This document shows, piece by piece, positions 9,850 through 17,585 of a DNA stretch of 64,000 bases (position 1 is its first letter; each line of letters starts with the position of its first letter). The notes below the pieces were generated by a model, which ran no database searches, was not told the DNA's origin, and worked only from the letters and a program-made list of their open reading frames with translations. This DNA comes from Pseudolactococcus sp041800635. GTDB taxonomy: Bacteria > Bacillota > Bacilli > Lactobacillales > Streptococcaceae. The position numbers and the translations under genes are program-made. The stretch is taken from assembly GCA_047833645.1 (NCBI GenBank), contig CP181259.1:620001-684000 (forward strand), given 5' to 3'.

Positions 9850-9865
9850 AATCATCACTCCTTCC

Positions 9866-10156
9866 ATTAGTTAATTTGTTGCAAATGCGATACTCATTCT
9901 AAATGCCTATTTTGAAATTAAAAGATAACCTTCACAAAGGCTAATTCTTGTCACCTTATTTTTTTATCATCAACCGCTACTTTTATACTTTAATTATAAT
10001 ACTTTGCTCATTTTCATGAAAGTATCAAATGGATAAAATACTCCAAAAACACATAAACCTTCATTTTAAAAGCACTCGATACCTTACCTAACTTTAATTT
10101 AAAGATTAAAAAGGTTTTATAAAAGAGGTCCCACTCTTTGATTGCCTCAATTCACT
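9866..10156. other. AT-rich intergenic stretch upstream of the surface protein gene
   Basis: No coding frame was recognised. A TATAAT on the minus strand (9993-9998) is a plausible -10 for the surface protein gene, but its -35 is poor. Confidence 0.4.
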
Positions 10157-10206
10157 AAAAAAGCACCTGATTCCCGAATTGATCGGAATATCAGGTGCTG
10201 CTTATT
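10157..10206 (-). terminator. Intrinsic terminator of the remnant sugar-gene region
   Basis: AGCACCTGATTCC (10162-10174) pairs with GGAATATCAGGTGCT (10185-10199, with a 2-nt bulge). On the minus strand the stem is followed by TTTTTT. It terminates whatever was once transcribed leftward from the 10.3-10.6 kb remnants. Confidence 0.75.
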
Positions 10207-10268
10207 TTTATGGTAATTTTGACAGCTTCACACGCAAATTATAGTATACTATAAGATGCAAGCATTTA

Positions 10269-10480
10269 TTAAATCGTGTTGACATTCAAAAAGTTAATGT
10301 TGTGCCCCTCACAGTCCCAGTGCTCCCCAGCGACTTGACGACTGTTTCGGGTTGCGTCATCTGTATCTGAAAAGATATTTGTTACGCTGTAACCACTTTG
10401 GCAGGATGGCTCACTTTGATAAGTGTTTGTTTTTTGTTGGCTAGATTTAATATCATTCCTGCCTTCCTTTCCTGAAACGT
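10269..10480 (-). pseudogene. Unrecognised coding remnant after the aldolase tail
   Basis: A minus-strand frame without a start codon stays open to a TAA at 10269-10271. It encodes a stretch with residues such as QSGYSVTNIFSDTDD and ends GHNINFLNVNTI. An ATG-started frame (10459 leftward) behind a GGAAAGGAAGG ribosome site gives only 24 aa. The stretch looks like the 3' end of a decayed gene. I do not recognise the family. Confidence 0.25.
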
Positions 10481-10617
10481 TTAGGCTTTGTAATCGCTAC
10501 CGACAACTTTAATTTTGTCTGTGACTAAAGCATAGACTTCTTTCATCCCAGCTTCGCCATATTTTTTAGGGTCAATGACTTTGTCATCTGCCAAATTGGC
10601 GCGCGCCCCCTTAGTAT
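10481..10617 (-). pseudogene. C-terminal fragment resembling class II fructose/tagatose-bisphosphate aldolase
   Basis: The minus strand encodes about 44 residues ending at TAA 10481-10483, with IDPKKYGEAGMKEV and KIKVVGSDYKA. This matches the pattern of class II aldolase C-termini (D-P-R/K-K-Y ... MKEVV ... K-I-x-x-x-G-S-A). The 5' part is cut off exactly at the left end of the IS element at 10618. The neighbouring PfkB kinase fragment fits a lost sugar-phosphate pathway. Family call is by pattern memory only. Confidence 0.45.
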
Positions 10618-10684
10618 AGGGCACCTCTAAAAACGTATGAAAAGAGGTATAATAGATTAAAAATAAGCTAACGAGGTATTGAAG

Positions 10685-11683
10685 ATGAATTTATTTGGAG
10701 ATAGCGACTATCTTGAAAAATTAAGTTTAAAAGGAGACCCTCTTGAGCGGCTAGAAAAAGTGGTTGATTTCGAGTGTTTTCGCCCAACTCTTAACCGGAT
10801 TTTTAAGTATGATTTAAAAAACAAATCTCATGGTGGTAGACCGCCCTATGACCTTGTTTTAATGTTGAAAATTCTAATTTTACAACGCTTATACAATCTA
10901 TCTGATGATGCAATGGAATATCAAATGATTGACCGGATTTCGTTTAGAAGATTCCTTAAGATTGATGACAAGGTACCAGACGCAAAGACTATCTGGAACT
11001 TTAGAAATCAGCTATCAAAATCTAATAGAGGAAACTGGCTTTTTTCTGCCTTTCAAGAAAAACTTGAATCACAAGGGATGATCGCTCATAAAGGACAGAT
11101 TGTTGATGCAACATTCATAGAGGCGCCTAAACAACGTAATCCAAAAGACGAAAATGAATTGATTAAAGCAAATAGGGTACCAGTGAATTGGACGAAGAAC
11201 AAAAGAGCACAGAAGGATACAGCTGCTCGCTGGACAATTAAAGGTAATGAGAGACACTATGGCTACAAAAATCATATTGCTATAGATACCAAATCAAAAT
11301 TCGTAAAGAATTATCAAACAACGCCTGCAAATGTGCATGATTCTCAAGTAATAGGCGTTCTTGTTGATCCCGATGAGATCACCTTAGCAGACTCAGCTTA
11401 TCAAAATCAAGCAACACCTAAAGGTGCTGAACTTTTTACCTGTCTTAAAAACACACGTTGTAAATCTCTTAAGGCAGACGATAAAATGTTTAATAAAATC
11501 ATTTCGAAAATACGTGTCCGTATTGAACATGTATTTGGCTTTGTTTAAAATTCAATGCATGGTTCTAGTTTACGTTCTATTGGATTCGATCGAGCTGTTT
11601 TAAATACTGACCTTACAAATCTGACTTATAACTTATTGAGGTACCAACAAGTTAAACGTTTAAATCTCAAAACATGGAGGTAA
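10685..11683 (+). pseudogene. IS5-family transposase with an in-frame nonsense codon
   Basis: The DDE transposase frame starts at ATG 10685 (GAGG 8 nt upstream; a TTG at 10679 is less likely). It has the DUF772-like N-terminal domain (GGRPPYDLVLMLKILILQ) and catalytic-core segments (DATFIEAP, YGYKNHIAID, DSAYQ). A TAA at 11546-11548 interrupts it after HVFGFV. The same frame then continues with 44 clearly homologous-looking residues (SIGFDRAVLNTDLTN, LLRYQQVKRLNLKTWR) to TAA at 11683. Only the stop codon is wrong, so the protein loses its C-terminus and the element is probably immobile unless helped in trans. A TATAAT lies at 10648-10653. Confidence 0.85.
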
Positions 11684-11731
11684 TCTGTCTAAAATAAGAA
11701 TAAACAGTCAAGTGGCGTCTGTAACATAAAG

Positions 11732-11771
11732 AAAAACACAGTAGACTATGCTTAGTTTTCTGTGTTTTTTT
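11732..11771 (+). terminator. Intrinsic terminator inside the IS element
   Basis: GAAAAACACAG pairs with CTGTGTTTTTTTC downstream of the transposase. The T tract is on the plus strand, so it ends the transposase transcript before the right inverted repeat. Confidence 0.75.
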
Positions 11772-11819
11772 CTAATTTCATTTAGAGGTGAATTAATTGG
11801 TAGTTATTAGAGGTGCCCT

Positions 11820-12135
11820 TAACTTATTAAAGTCGTCATCAACTGCCGATACTCCTTATTTTATCGTAACTTTAGGCGCTAAGGGCATTTTAGCAAAGAT
11901 GAAAAATGACATCTATTTTCTATCTCTTGATAAAGTAGATACCAAAAACCCTATCGCGTCAGGTGATTTTTTCCTAGGAGGCTTGGTGAAATACATCACC
12001 CTCGGAGAAGAACCCTTGATAACCTTAAAAAAAGCCATCAGTTACGCCACCGCCAATGTTCTAAACTGGTATCCAGAACTAAAAACTGAGCAACTACAGC
12101 AAATTTATAACGCAATCAAGGTAGAAAAATTTTAA
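11820..12135 (+). pseudogene. 3' fragment of a PfkB-family sugar (phosphate) kinase
   Basis: About 104 residues remain, beginning at the right end of the IS. They include the strand VTLGAKGIL, the anion-hole/catalytic-base region NPIASGDFFLGGLVKY (an Asp in the usual G-A/S-G-D position) and the following helix ISYATANVLN. This is the C-terminal third of 1-phosphofructokinase or tagatose-6-phosphate kinase type proteins. The N-terminal two thirds, including the sugar-binding region, are missing. A frame starting inside the IS at 11797 can be read into it, but there is no reason to think the product is active. Confidence 0.75.
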
Positions 12136-12149
12136 TTTAAGAAAGTGAG

Positions 12150-12395
12150 ATGATGAAGATGGCCAAAGTGACTTTTCCTTTTACAGCAGCAACACCAGTT
12201 GAACAATTGCAAAATTACTACAATGATTTATTGAAAAAAATTGATATTGACTCACCCAGAAATCGGATTATCATCCAGGCTAAATTAATTACAACCAAAA
12301 TAGACGCTTCAGAACTTCAATTTTTCAATCCAGATTGCCGGGAAATTTGTCGGAAAATAAAAGCACTTAATGAAGCGAATCAGATTATTACTTAA
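12150..12395 (+). CDS. Small hypothetical protein
   Basis: 81 aa, helical and charged, no membrane segment and no motif I recognise (segments KVTFPFTAATPVEQ and ELQFFNPDCREICRKI). ATGs at 12150, 12153 and 12159 are all possible; the ribosome site (GTGAG) is modest. It follows the kinase fragment by 14 nt and was probably the last gene of that operon, ending at a shared terminator with alaS. Whether it is still expressed is doubtful because its promoter region was replaced by the IS. Confidence 0.5.
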   Translation: MMKMAKVTFPFTAATPVEQLQNYYNDLLKKIDIDSPRNRIIIQAKLITTKIDASELQFFNPDCREICRKIKALNEANQIIT

Positions 12396-12412
12396 CTGAA
12401 AAGCATCCTATA

Positions 12413-12453
12413 CAAAAAAAATCATCTCACAATTTAGCGTGAGATGATTTTTT
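12413..12453. terminator. Bidirectional intrinsic terminator
   Basis: ATCATCTCAC (12421-12430) pairs with GTGAGATGAT (12439-12448), with A and T runs on both sides. It separates the convergent small gene and alaS. Confidence 0.9.
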
Positions 12454-12486
12454 GTGATCATTAGTTCAATAGCTTATAAAGATAAC

Positions 12487-15102
12487 TTACAAATTAACCC
12501 CAACATGTTCAAGCAAGTCAGCAATACCTGCTGGCTTGGTTCCACCAGCCATGGCCATATCTGGTTTACCACCACCGCGACCATCGATAAATGGCGCAAG
12601 TGCTTTCACTAGATTACCTGCTTTAATAGCGCTAGATTGGCTTGCAACTAACAAATTCGCTTTTTCGCCTATTTGCGCAACAAGCACTAAAACGTCTGAG
12701 CTATTTTTTTGTTTCCAAATATCTGCAAGATTACGCAAAGCACCTGCATCTGTGGCTGTGACTTTTGCTGCGATAAAGCTTGTGCCGTTTGCTGTTTGCA
12801 CATTTTGGAAGATTTCGTCAGACTGGGCAGATGCGATTTTAGCTGACAGGCTTTCAACTTCTTTTTGCGTTGATTTGAGTTCAGCTTGCAAGTTTTCAAC
12901 TTTCGCAACGGTTTGACTAGCCTGTGGCGATTTCACCAAGGCTTGCACGTCTTTCAAAATTGCTTCTTGTGCTTTGAAGGCTTCAAAGGCTTGTTGACCC
13001 GTGACCGCCATGATCCGACGCGTACCAGAACCGATGCCTTCTTCTTTGACAATCTTGAACAGGCCAATTTCGCTTGTGTTAGCAACGTGCGTGCCACCAC
13101 AAAGCTCGACTGAATAGTCGCCAATCGTCACAACGCGGACAACCTTACCATATTTTTCGCCAAAGAGCGCCATAGCACCCATTTCTTTAGCTGTTGCAAC
13201 ATCCGTCTCAACCGTCAAGACATCAATGGCATTCCAGATTTCTTCATTGACTTGACGTTCAATTTCAGACAATTCGTCAGCTGTCACTGCTGCGAAATGC
13301 GTGAAGTCAAAACGTAAAAAGTCGACTTCATTGAGCGAGCCAGCTTGTGTCGCGTGCTCTCCCAAGATATTGTGTAAGGCAGCATGAAGCAAGTGAGTGG
13401 CTGTATGATTTTTAATCACACCGTTGCGACGTTTTTGGTCGATGGCAAGCGTGTAAATTTCCCCTTCAAAGAGTTCAGTTACAATCTCAACTGTATGCAA
13501 AGGCTGACCATTCGGCGCTTTCTGCACATCCGTCACGTTCGCGACCAGCTCACCTGCGGCATCCAGAATCACACCGTGGTCAGCAACTTGACCACCCATT
13601 TCAGCGTAAAACGGTGTTTCAGCAAAGACCACTTGGACTGTGCCTATAGCCGTTTTCACGCGCTGATCGTCTTGGACAATGGCAGTCAGTCTTGACACAA
13701 GCGTTTTTTCTGTATAAGAGAAAGTTGATGCATCCTCTAGGGCAGTCAAAACTTCTGACTGTTTATTCATCGAGCCACCTTTAACGACTGCCGCACGCGC
13801 ACGGTCTTGTTGGGCTTTCATAGCTGCTTCGAAACCAGCATGGTCAATGGTGAAACCAGCATCTTCTGCCAACTCCTCTGTCAATTCAACAGGGAAACCA
13901 TAAGTATCGTAGAGTTTGAAAATATCAGCACCGTCAAGTGTTGTTTGGTTAGCCGCCTTCAATTTACCGATAACTTCGTCAAAGAGTTTGCTCCCCGCAT
14001 CAATCGTCCGCGCAAAAGTCTCTTCTTCACGTTTGACAATTTTTTCGATGAAGTCACGTTTTTCCAAAACTTCTGGATAGTAAGATTGCATGATTTCGCC
14101 AACGATTTTAACCAGTTTATACAAGAAAGTATCTGTGATGCCAAGTTTACGACCGTGCATGACAGCACGACGCAAGAGACGACGCAAGACATAGCCACGA
14201 CCTTCATTACCTGGCAAGGCCCCATCACCGATAGCAAATGAAAGTGAGCGAATATGGTCAGCGATGACTTTAAAGCTCATATTGTCCCCGTAAGGCTCAT
14301 AAGTTTTGCCAGACAATTGCTCAATTTGACGAATAATCGGCATGAACAAATCGGTTTCAAAGTTGGTATGCGCCCCTTGGATGACCGCAACCATCCGCTC
14401 AAGTCCCATCCCCGTATCAATATTTTTATGTGGTAATTCTTTGTATTCGCTACGTGGCACGCTTGGATCCGCGTTAAACTGACTCAGGACAATGTTCCAG
14501 ATTTCGATATAACGGTCATTTTCGATGTCTTCAGCCAGTAATTTAAGCCCAACCTTTTCAGGGTCGAAAGCTTCGCCGCGATCGAAGAAAATCTCAGTAT
14601 CTGGACCACTTGGACCCGCACCAATTTCCCAGAAGTTATCTTCGATTGGAATCAGGTGATCAGGTGACACCCCAACTTCAATCCAACGGTTGTAAGAATC
14701 TTGGTCGGCTGGGTAGTAAGTCATGTAGAGCTTTTCGACTGGGAAATCGTACCAGTCAGGACTGGTTAAGAGTTCAAAGCCCCATTCAATCGCCTCTTTT
14801 CGGAAATAGTCACCGATTGAGAAATTACCTAACATCTCAAACATGGTATGGTGACGTGCCGTCTTCCCAACATTTTCAATATCGTTGGTCCGGATGGCTT
14901 TTTGGGCATTGGTAATCCGTGGATTTTCAGGAATGACTGAGCCATCAAAATATTTTTTTAGGGTCGCAACGCCTGAGTTGATCCAAAGGAGTGTTGGATC
15001 ATTGACAGGAACCAAGCTTACTGATGGTTCGATCGTATGGCCTTTTGATTTAAAGAAATCAAGGAACATTTGGCGTACTTCTTGTGAGGTCATTTTTTTC
15101 AT
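12487..15102 (-). CDS. alaS: Alanine-tRNA ligase
   Basis: 871 aa, full length. N-terminal class II catalytic domain (NPRITNAQKAIRTNDIENVG), tRNA-recognition region, editing domain with the zinc-binding HTATHLLHA and CGGTHVANTSEIG motifs, a coiled coil (about residues 730-770) and the C-Ala domain with RGGGKPDMAMAG near the end. It charges tRNA-Ala and clears Ser/Gly mischarging. It lies 25 nt downstream of the LURP-one-like gene and is probably co-transcribed with it from the alanine T-box leader. Confidence 0.97.
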   Translation of the reverse strand: MKKMTSQEVRQMFLDFFKSKGHTIEPSVSLVPVNDPTLLWINSGVATLKKYFDGSVIPENPRITNAQKAIRTNDIENVGKTARHHTMFEMLGNFSIGDYFRKEAIEWGFELLTSPDWYDFPVEKLYMTYYPADQDSYNRWIEVGVSPDHLIPIEDNFWEIGAGPSGPDTEIFFDRGEAFDPEKVGLKLLAEDIENDRYIEIWNIVLSQFNADPSVPRSEYKELPHKNIDTGMGLERMVAVIQGAHTNFETDLFMPIIRQIEQLSGKTYEPYGDNMSFKVIADHIRSLSFAIGDGALPGNEGRGYVLRRLLRRAVMHGRKLGITDTFLYKLVKIVGEIMQSYYPEVLEKRDFIEKIVKREEETFARTIDAGSKLFDEVIGKLKAANQTTLDGADIFKLYDTYGFPVELTEELAEDAGFTIDHAGFEAAMKAQQDRARAAVVKGGSMNKQSEVLTALEDASTFSYTEKTLVSRLTAIVQDDQRVKTAIGTVQVVFAETPFYAEMGGQVADHGVILDAAGELVANVTDVQKAPNGQPLHTVEIVTELFEGEIYTLAIDQKRRNGVIKNHTATHLLHAALHNILGEHATQAGSLNEVDFLRFDFTHFAAVTADELSEIERQVNEEIWNAIDVLTVETDVATAKEMGAMALFGEKYGKVVRVVTIGDYSVELCGGTHVANTSEIGLFKIVKEEGIGSGTRRIMAVTGQQAFEAFKAQEAILKDVQALVKSPQASQTVAKVENLQAELKSTQKEVESLSAKIASAQSDEIFQNVQTANGTSFIAAKVTATDAGALRNLADIWKQKNSSDVLVLVAQIGEKANLLVASQSSAIKAGNLVKALAPFIDGRGGGKPDMAMAGGTKPAGIADLLEHVGVNL

Positions 15103-15127
15103 GTGAGGTTATATTTTCTTTCTATTT

Positions 15128-15628
15128 TTAATTGCTAGAGGATGCCGATGAAGTGGCAGCTTGCTGTGCCTTAACATAGTCAATGGCGATGACTAAAGAA
15201 ATCACAGCGTCTGCGTATTGATCATCGAAGACATCAATATCATAAGTCGAGTTGATTTTTAGCCATCTCTGAGAGATTTGCGCCACCGGCACACTATTAT
15301 GGCGGAGTTCAAACTCCATGTCCCAGAAATTTCCTTGCACTTCTAACCCGAAATGTTCAATCTGATAACGGGGTCTAATGAAGGAGAATTTTTTGGCAAT
15401 TCGGAAAGCTGAACCATCTGCCATTGTCACATCAAACTTAGGAAAAATTTGAAACAGGACTTTCTTGATGTGAGAGACTTGTGTGCCGTCAGGTTTGGTA
15501 ATGGTAAACTGTTTGGGAATTTTCATAAAACTCCCTTGAACATAATAAGCCAAGTTCCCAGCATTATCCATAATTTTAAATTTGCCACCAAGTGACCAGA
15601 ATTTTTGTTTGATTTGATATTGTACCAT
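15128..15628 (-). CDS. LURP-one-related (tubby-like fold) protein
   Basis: 166 aa from ATG 15628, which has an AGGAGGT ribosome site. A longer frame runs to 15781 but would translate the T-box leader and is rejected. The sequence has the LOR/DUF567 pattern: YQIKQKFWSLGGKFKIMDN, then a series of beta-strand segments (AYYVQGSF, FTITKPDG, FEVQ-like EHFGLEVQG) and the WDMEFEL hairpin. No signal peptide. Function of bacterial LOR proteins is unknown; the fold resembles Tubby C-terminal and phospholipid scramblase. It sits between an alanine T-box and alaS, so it should respond to uncharged tRNA-Ala. Confidence 0.8.
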   Translation of the reverse strand: MVQYQIKQKFWSLGGKFKIMDNAGNLAYYVQGSFMKIPKQFTITKPDGTQVSHIKKVLFQIFPKFDVTMADGSAFRIAKKFSFIRPRYQIEHFGLEVQGNFWDMEFELRHNSVPVAQISQRWLKINSTYDIDVFDDQYADAVISLVIAIDYVKAQQAATSSASSSN

Positions 15629-15654
15629 GTCAACACCTCCTAAAGTATGTGATG

Positions 15655-15857
15655 CTTTTAACAATAAATCAAGAAAATACTCCACCGTAAGCAAGGGGCG
15701 CTTCAACGCGGTACCACCCTCATTCACGATAAAGTATCGTCTCAAGTTGTTTGATAGAGCAGAGGTCTCTGCTATCCTCAATCTGTAGAAAAAGAGGAGA
15801 TACTAAGCACTTACCAAGTTTGACAGCTCTCACCACCGCTGTCTCTCTGTATCACTT
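15655..15857 (-). promoter_or_regulatory. Alanine-specific T-box riboswitch leader
   Basis: On the minus strand the leader has Stem I closed by GATAC/GTATC, the conserved AGAGA and GGTG-GTGAGAGCTGTC elements, a specifier codon GCT (Ala; plus coordinates 15806-15808) placed as usual on the 3' side of Stem I, and the T-box AGGGTGGTACCGCG (15707-15720). The tRNA-binding bulge reads TGGT, matching a discriminator A as in tRNA-Ala. The antiterminator can pair AGGG with CCCT and CGCG with GCG. I do not see a convincing U-tract terminator after it, so control may not be a textbook terminator switch. Confidence 0.9.
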
Positions 15858-15864
15858 GATTGTT

Positions 15865-16776
15865 TTATTTTGATTTAGATGATGAACTTGTCACAGCAGC
15901 TTCATAAGAAGCGAAAATGTTTGAAAACTCTTTTGGTTTCACCTTAACATTATAATCCTTCAAATAGCCCGCAATAATCCCATTCACAAAAGTCGCATCA
16001 TTTTGTTTGTTGGTTGTGATGATGGTTTTAAGTTCTTTTTTATATTTTTTCCAATCAGTGCCTTTATCGGCGTTCTTAATCATTTTCACAACATAGAAAG
16101 AAGCGGCACCAGTTTGAGGATTGCTGACCTTAATCGGCTCAGTAGATGCTTCGCCATCTTTCAATTTGAAGGCTGCCGTTTTAACTTCGTCTGGAATTTG
16201 CGTGTTAGATGAATCAAATTTCATCTCGCTCTTCTTATCTTGCGCAGTTTTATCAAATGCAGCCGCATCATTTTTAGCATCTTCTACTAATTTTTTAGCT
16301 GCATCTTCTGATGTTTCTGACAAAACATAAGCTTCAACTGTTGGATGATAAGCTTCAAAGGCTGCTTTATACTCAGCATCTGTGAACTTGATTTTGCTCG
16401 TTACGACTTCTTTGAGCAAAAGTTGTGAGCGAATAGAATCTCTATAAGACGCTTCCGTGTAACCAGCTTGTTGTAAAGCGGCTGCAAAATTCGAACCAAG
16501 TGATGTTTTTTGGGCATCAAACTCTGCATTTACTGCTTTATCAGATACTTTTTTACCAAATTCTTTTTCAAAAATTTTGTTGAACGTCATGTTTTGCAAC
16601 AAAGTCGCTGTCCCTGTTGATGGGTATTCTTTTGCTTCTTTATACAAATCAGAAACACGAATTGTGTCACCTTTCATTGTCACGATGTTAGAGTTAGCAC
16701 TGTCTTTACCACATGCTGCAAGTGTCACAGCTGCAAATCCTGTTACTGCGACTAAACCAATTTTTTTTAAATTCAA
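15865..16776 (-). CDS. prsA: Foldase/peptidyl-prolyl isomerase lipoprotein, PrsA-like
   Basis: 303 aa from a TTG at 16776 (GGAAGG upstream); an ATG at 16794 is possible but poorly spaced. The N-terminus is a lipoprotein signal (MNLKKIGLVAVTGFAAVTLA) followed by the lipobox cysteine AAC-G. The rest is like PrsA/PrtM: a chaperone domain flanking a parvulin-type region (about residues 140-235). The parvulin core looks degenerate, so isomerase activity is uncertain. It acts outside the membrane in folding of secreted proteins. It is a single gene with its own promoter; transcription may also enter the T-box leader downstream. Confidence 0.85.
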   Translation of the reverse strand: MNLKKIGLVAVTGFAAVTLAACGKDSANSNIVTMKGDTIRVSDLYKEAKEYPSTGTATLLQNMTFNKIFEKEFGKKVSDKAVNAEFDAQKTSLGSNFAAALQQAGYTEASYRDSIRSQLLLKEVVTSKIKFTDAEYKAAFEAYHPTVEAYVLSETSEDAAKKLVEDAKNDAAAFDKTAQDKKSEMKFDSSNTQIPDEVKTAAFKLKDGEASTEPIKVSNPQTGAASFYVVKMIKNADKGTDWKKYKKELKTIITTNKQNDATFVNGIIAGYLKDYNVKVKPKEFSNIFASYEAAVTSSSSKSK

Positions 16777-16848
16777 AATATTAATACCTTCCATATCTTT
16801 ATAATACTGATTCATATTTGTTAAAGTCAAGCCTCAACAACCTTCACC

Positions 16849-16857
16849 ATTATACCA
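16849..16857 (-). promoter_or_regulatory. Extended -10 promoter of prsA-like gene
   Basis: Minus strand TGGTATAAT: a perfect -10 (16849-16854) preceded by the extended TGN element, which would compensate for the absence of a good -35. Confidence 0.5.
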
Positions 16858-16880
16858 TAATTTCTGATAGAAACCTTAAA

Positions 16881-17585
16881 TTAAACTAAATCAATCTGAT
16901 CAGCATTTTTTCGAATCATCAAGAGACCATCACCTAGTGGTACAAGTGTCGCTGTCAAGTCTGGATGTGTCAAGGTCACATCAAACAGTTTATGCAAACC
17001 ACGATAGATCCCACGTTGATTACGCTTAACTTCTTCGATTGGTTTAGCGACATCACCACCTTGAAAAACATCATCAATCACGACAATGCCACCGACCGAC
17101 AAACGTTTCAAAATCTCTGGTAAAAAAACAATATATTTTGACTTGGCCGAATCCATAAAGGCAAAATCGTACTCTTCAGGTAAGGCAGAGAGGACATCAA
17201 CAGCATCACCTTCAATCACCTCGATTTGCTGGGCTGTATCATATTTGACCAAGTTTTCACGCGCCAGAGCTGCCATTTCTGGATTCCGTTCAATGGTTGT
17301 GATCTTAGCATCTGGTGAGGCTTGCGCCATTAATAGAGCAGAAAAGCCAATCGCTGTCCCAACTTCAAGGATTTTCTTGGGTTGGAGTGCCTGTAATAAA
17401 AATTGGAAGTAAACCACCGTTTCATGCGGGATAACCGGAATGTTTTCAGCATGGGCAAAGGCTTCAACCTCAGCTAAAAAGCCTGTCAAAGCTTTTTGCT
17501 CTCCTCGCATCAAGCCGACGATTTCTGGCTTGACGATTGGTCTACGCATATTATGATTGGAATATTCGTTGTAACTCTTAACCAT
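16881..17585 (-). CDS. SAM-dependent O-methyltransferase
   Basis: 234 aa, caffeoyl-CoA/catechol O-methyltransferase type (TrmR/YrrM-like). Visible: KKILEVGTAIGFSALLMA (SAM-binding motif I), TTIERNPEM with the acidic residue that binds ribose, DFAFMDSAKSKY with the metal/SAM Asp, and GGIVVIDDVFQGG carrying the divalent-metal Asp pair. The start ATG overlaps the pepF stop (ATGGTTAA), so translation is coupled to pepF. Some relatives methylate 5-hydroxyuridine in tRNA; I infer this only as a possibility. Confidence 0.88.
   Translation of the reverse strand: MVKSYNEYSNHNMRRPIVKPEIVGLMRGEQKALTGFLAEVEAFAHAENIPVIPHETVVYFQFLLQALQPKKILEVGTAIGFSALLMAQASPDAKITTIERNPEMAALARENLVKYDTAQQIEVIEGDAVDVLSALPEEYDFAFMDSAKSKYIVFLPEILKRLSVGGIVVIDDVFQGGDVAKPIEEVKRNQRGIYRGLHKLFDVTLTHPDLTATLVPLGDGLLMIRKNADQIDLV

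Larger units (their letters stand above)
10618..11819 (+). mobile_element. IS5-family insertion sequence (about 1.2 kb)
   Basis: Perfect 13-bp terminal inverted repeats: AGGGCACCTCTAA at 10618-10630 and its complement at 11807-11819. One transposase gene lies inside. No target-site duplication is visible, and the two flanks belong to different broken genes on opposite strands. That suggests an IS-adjacent deletion or recombination rather than a simple insertion. Confidence 0.85.

Noticed and set aside
10271..10618. Functional small peptide or bacteriocin gene cluster
   Set aside because: The frames lack starts, one is the tail of an aldolase-like gene, and the region is cut by an IS. Decay explains it better.
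15629..15781. N-terminal extension of the LURP-one-like protein
   Set aside because: It would be translated from the T-box element itself, and a strong AGGAGGT ribosome site marks the later ATG at 15628.
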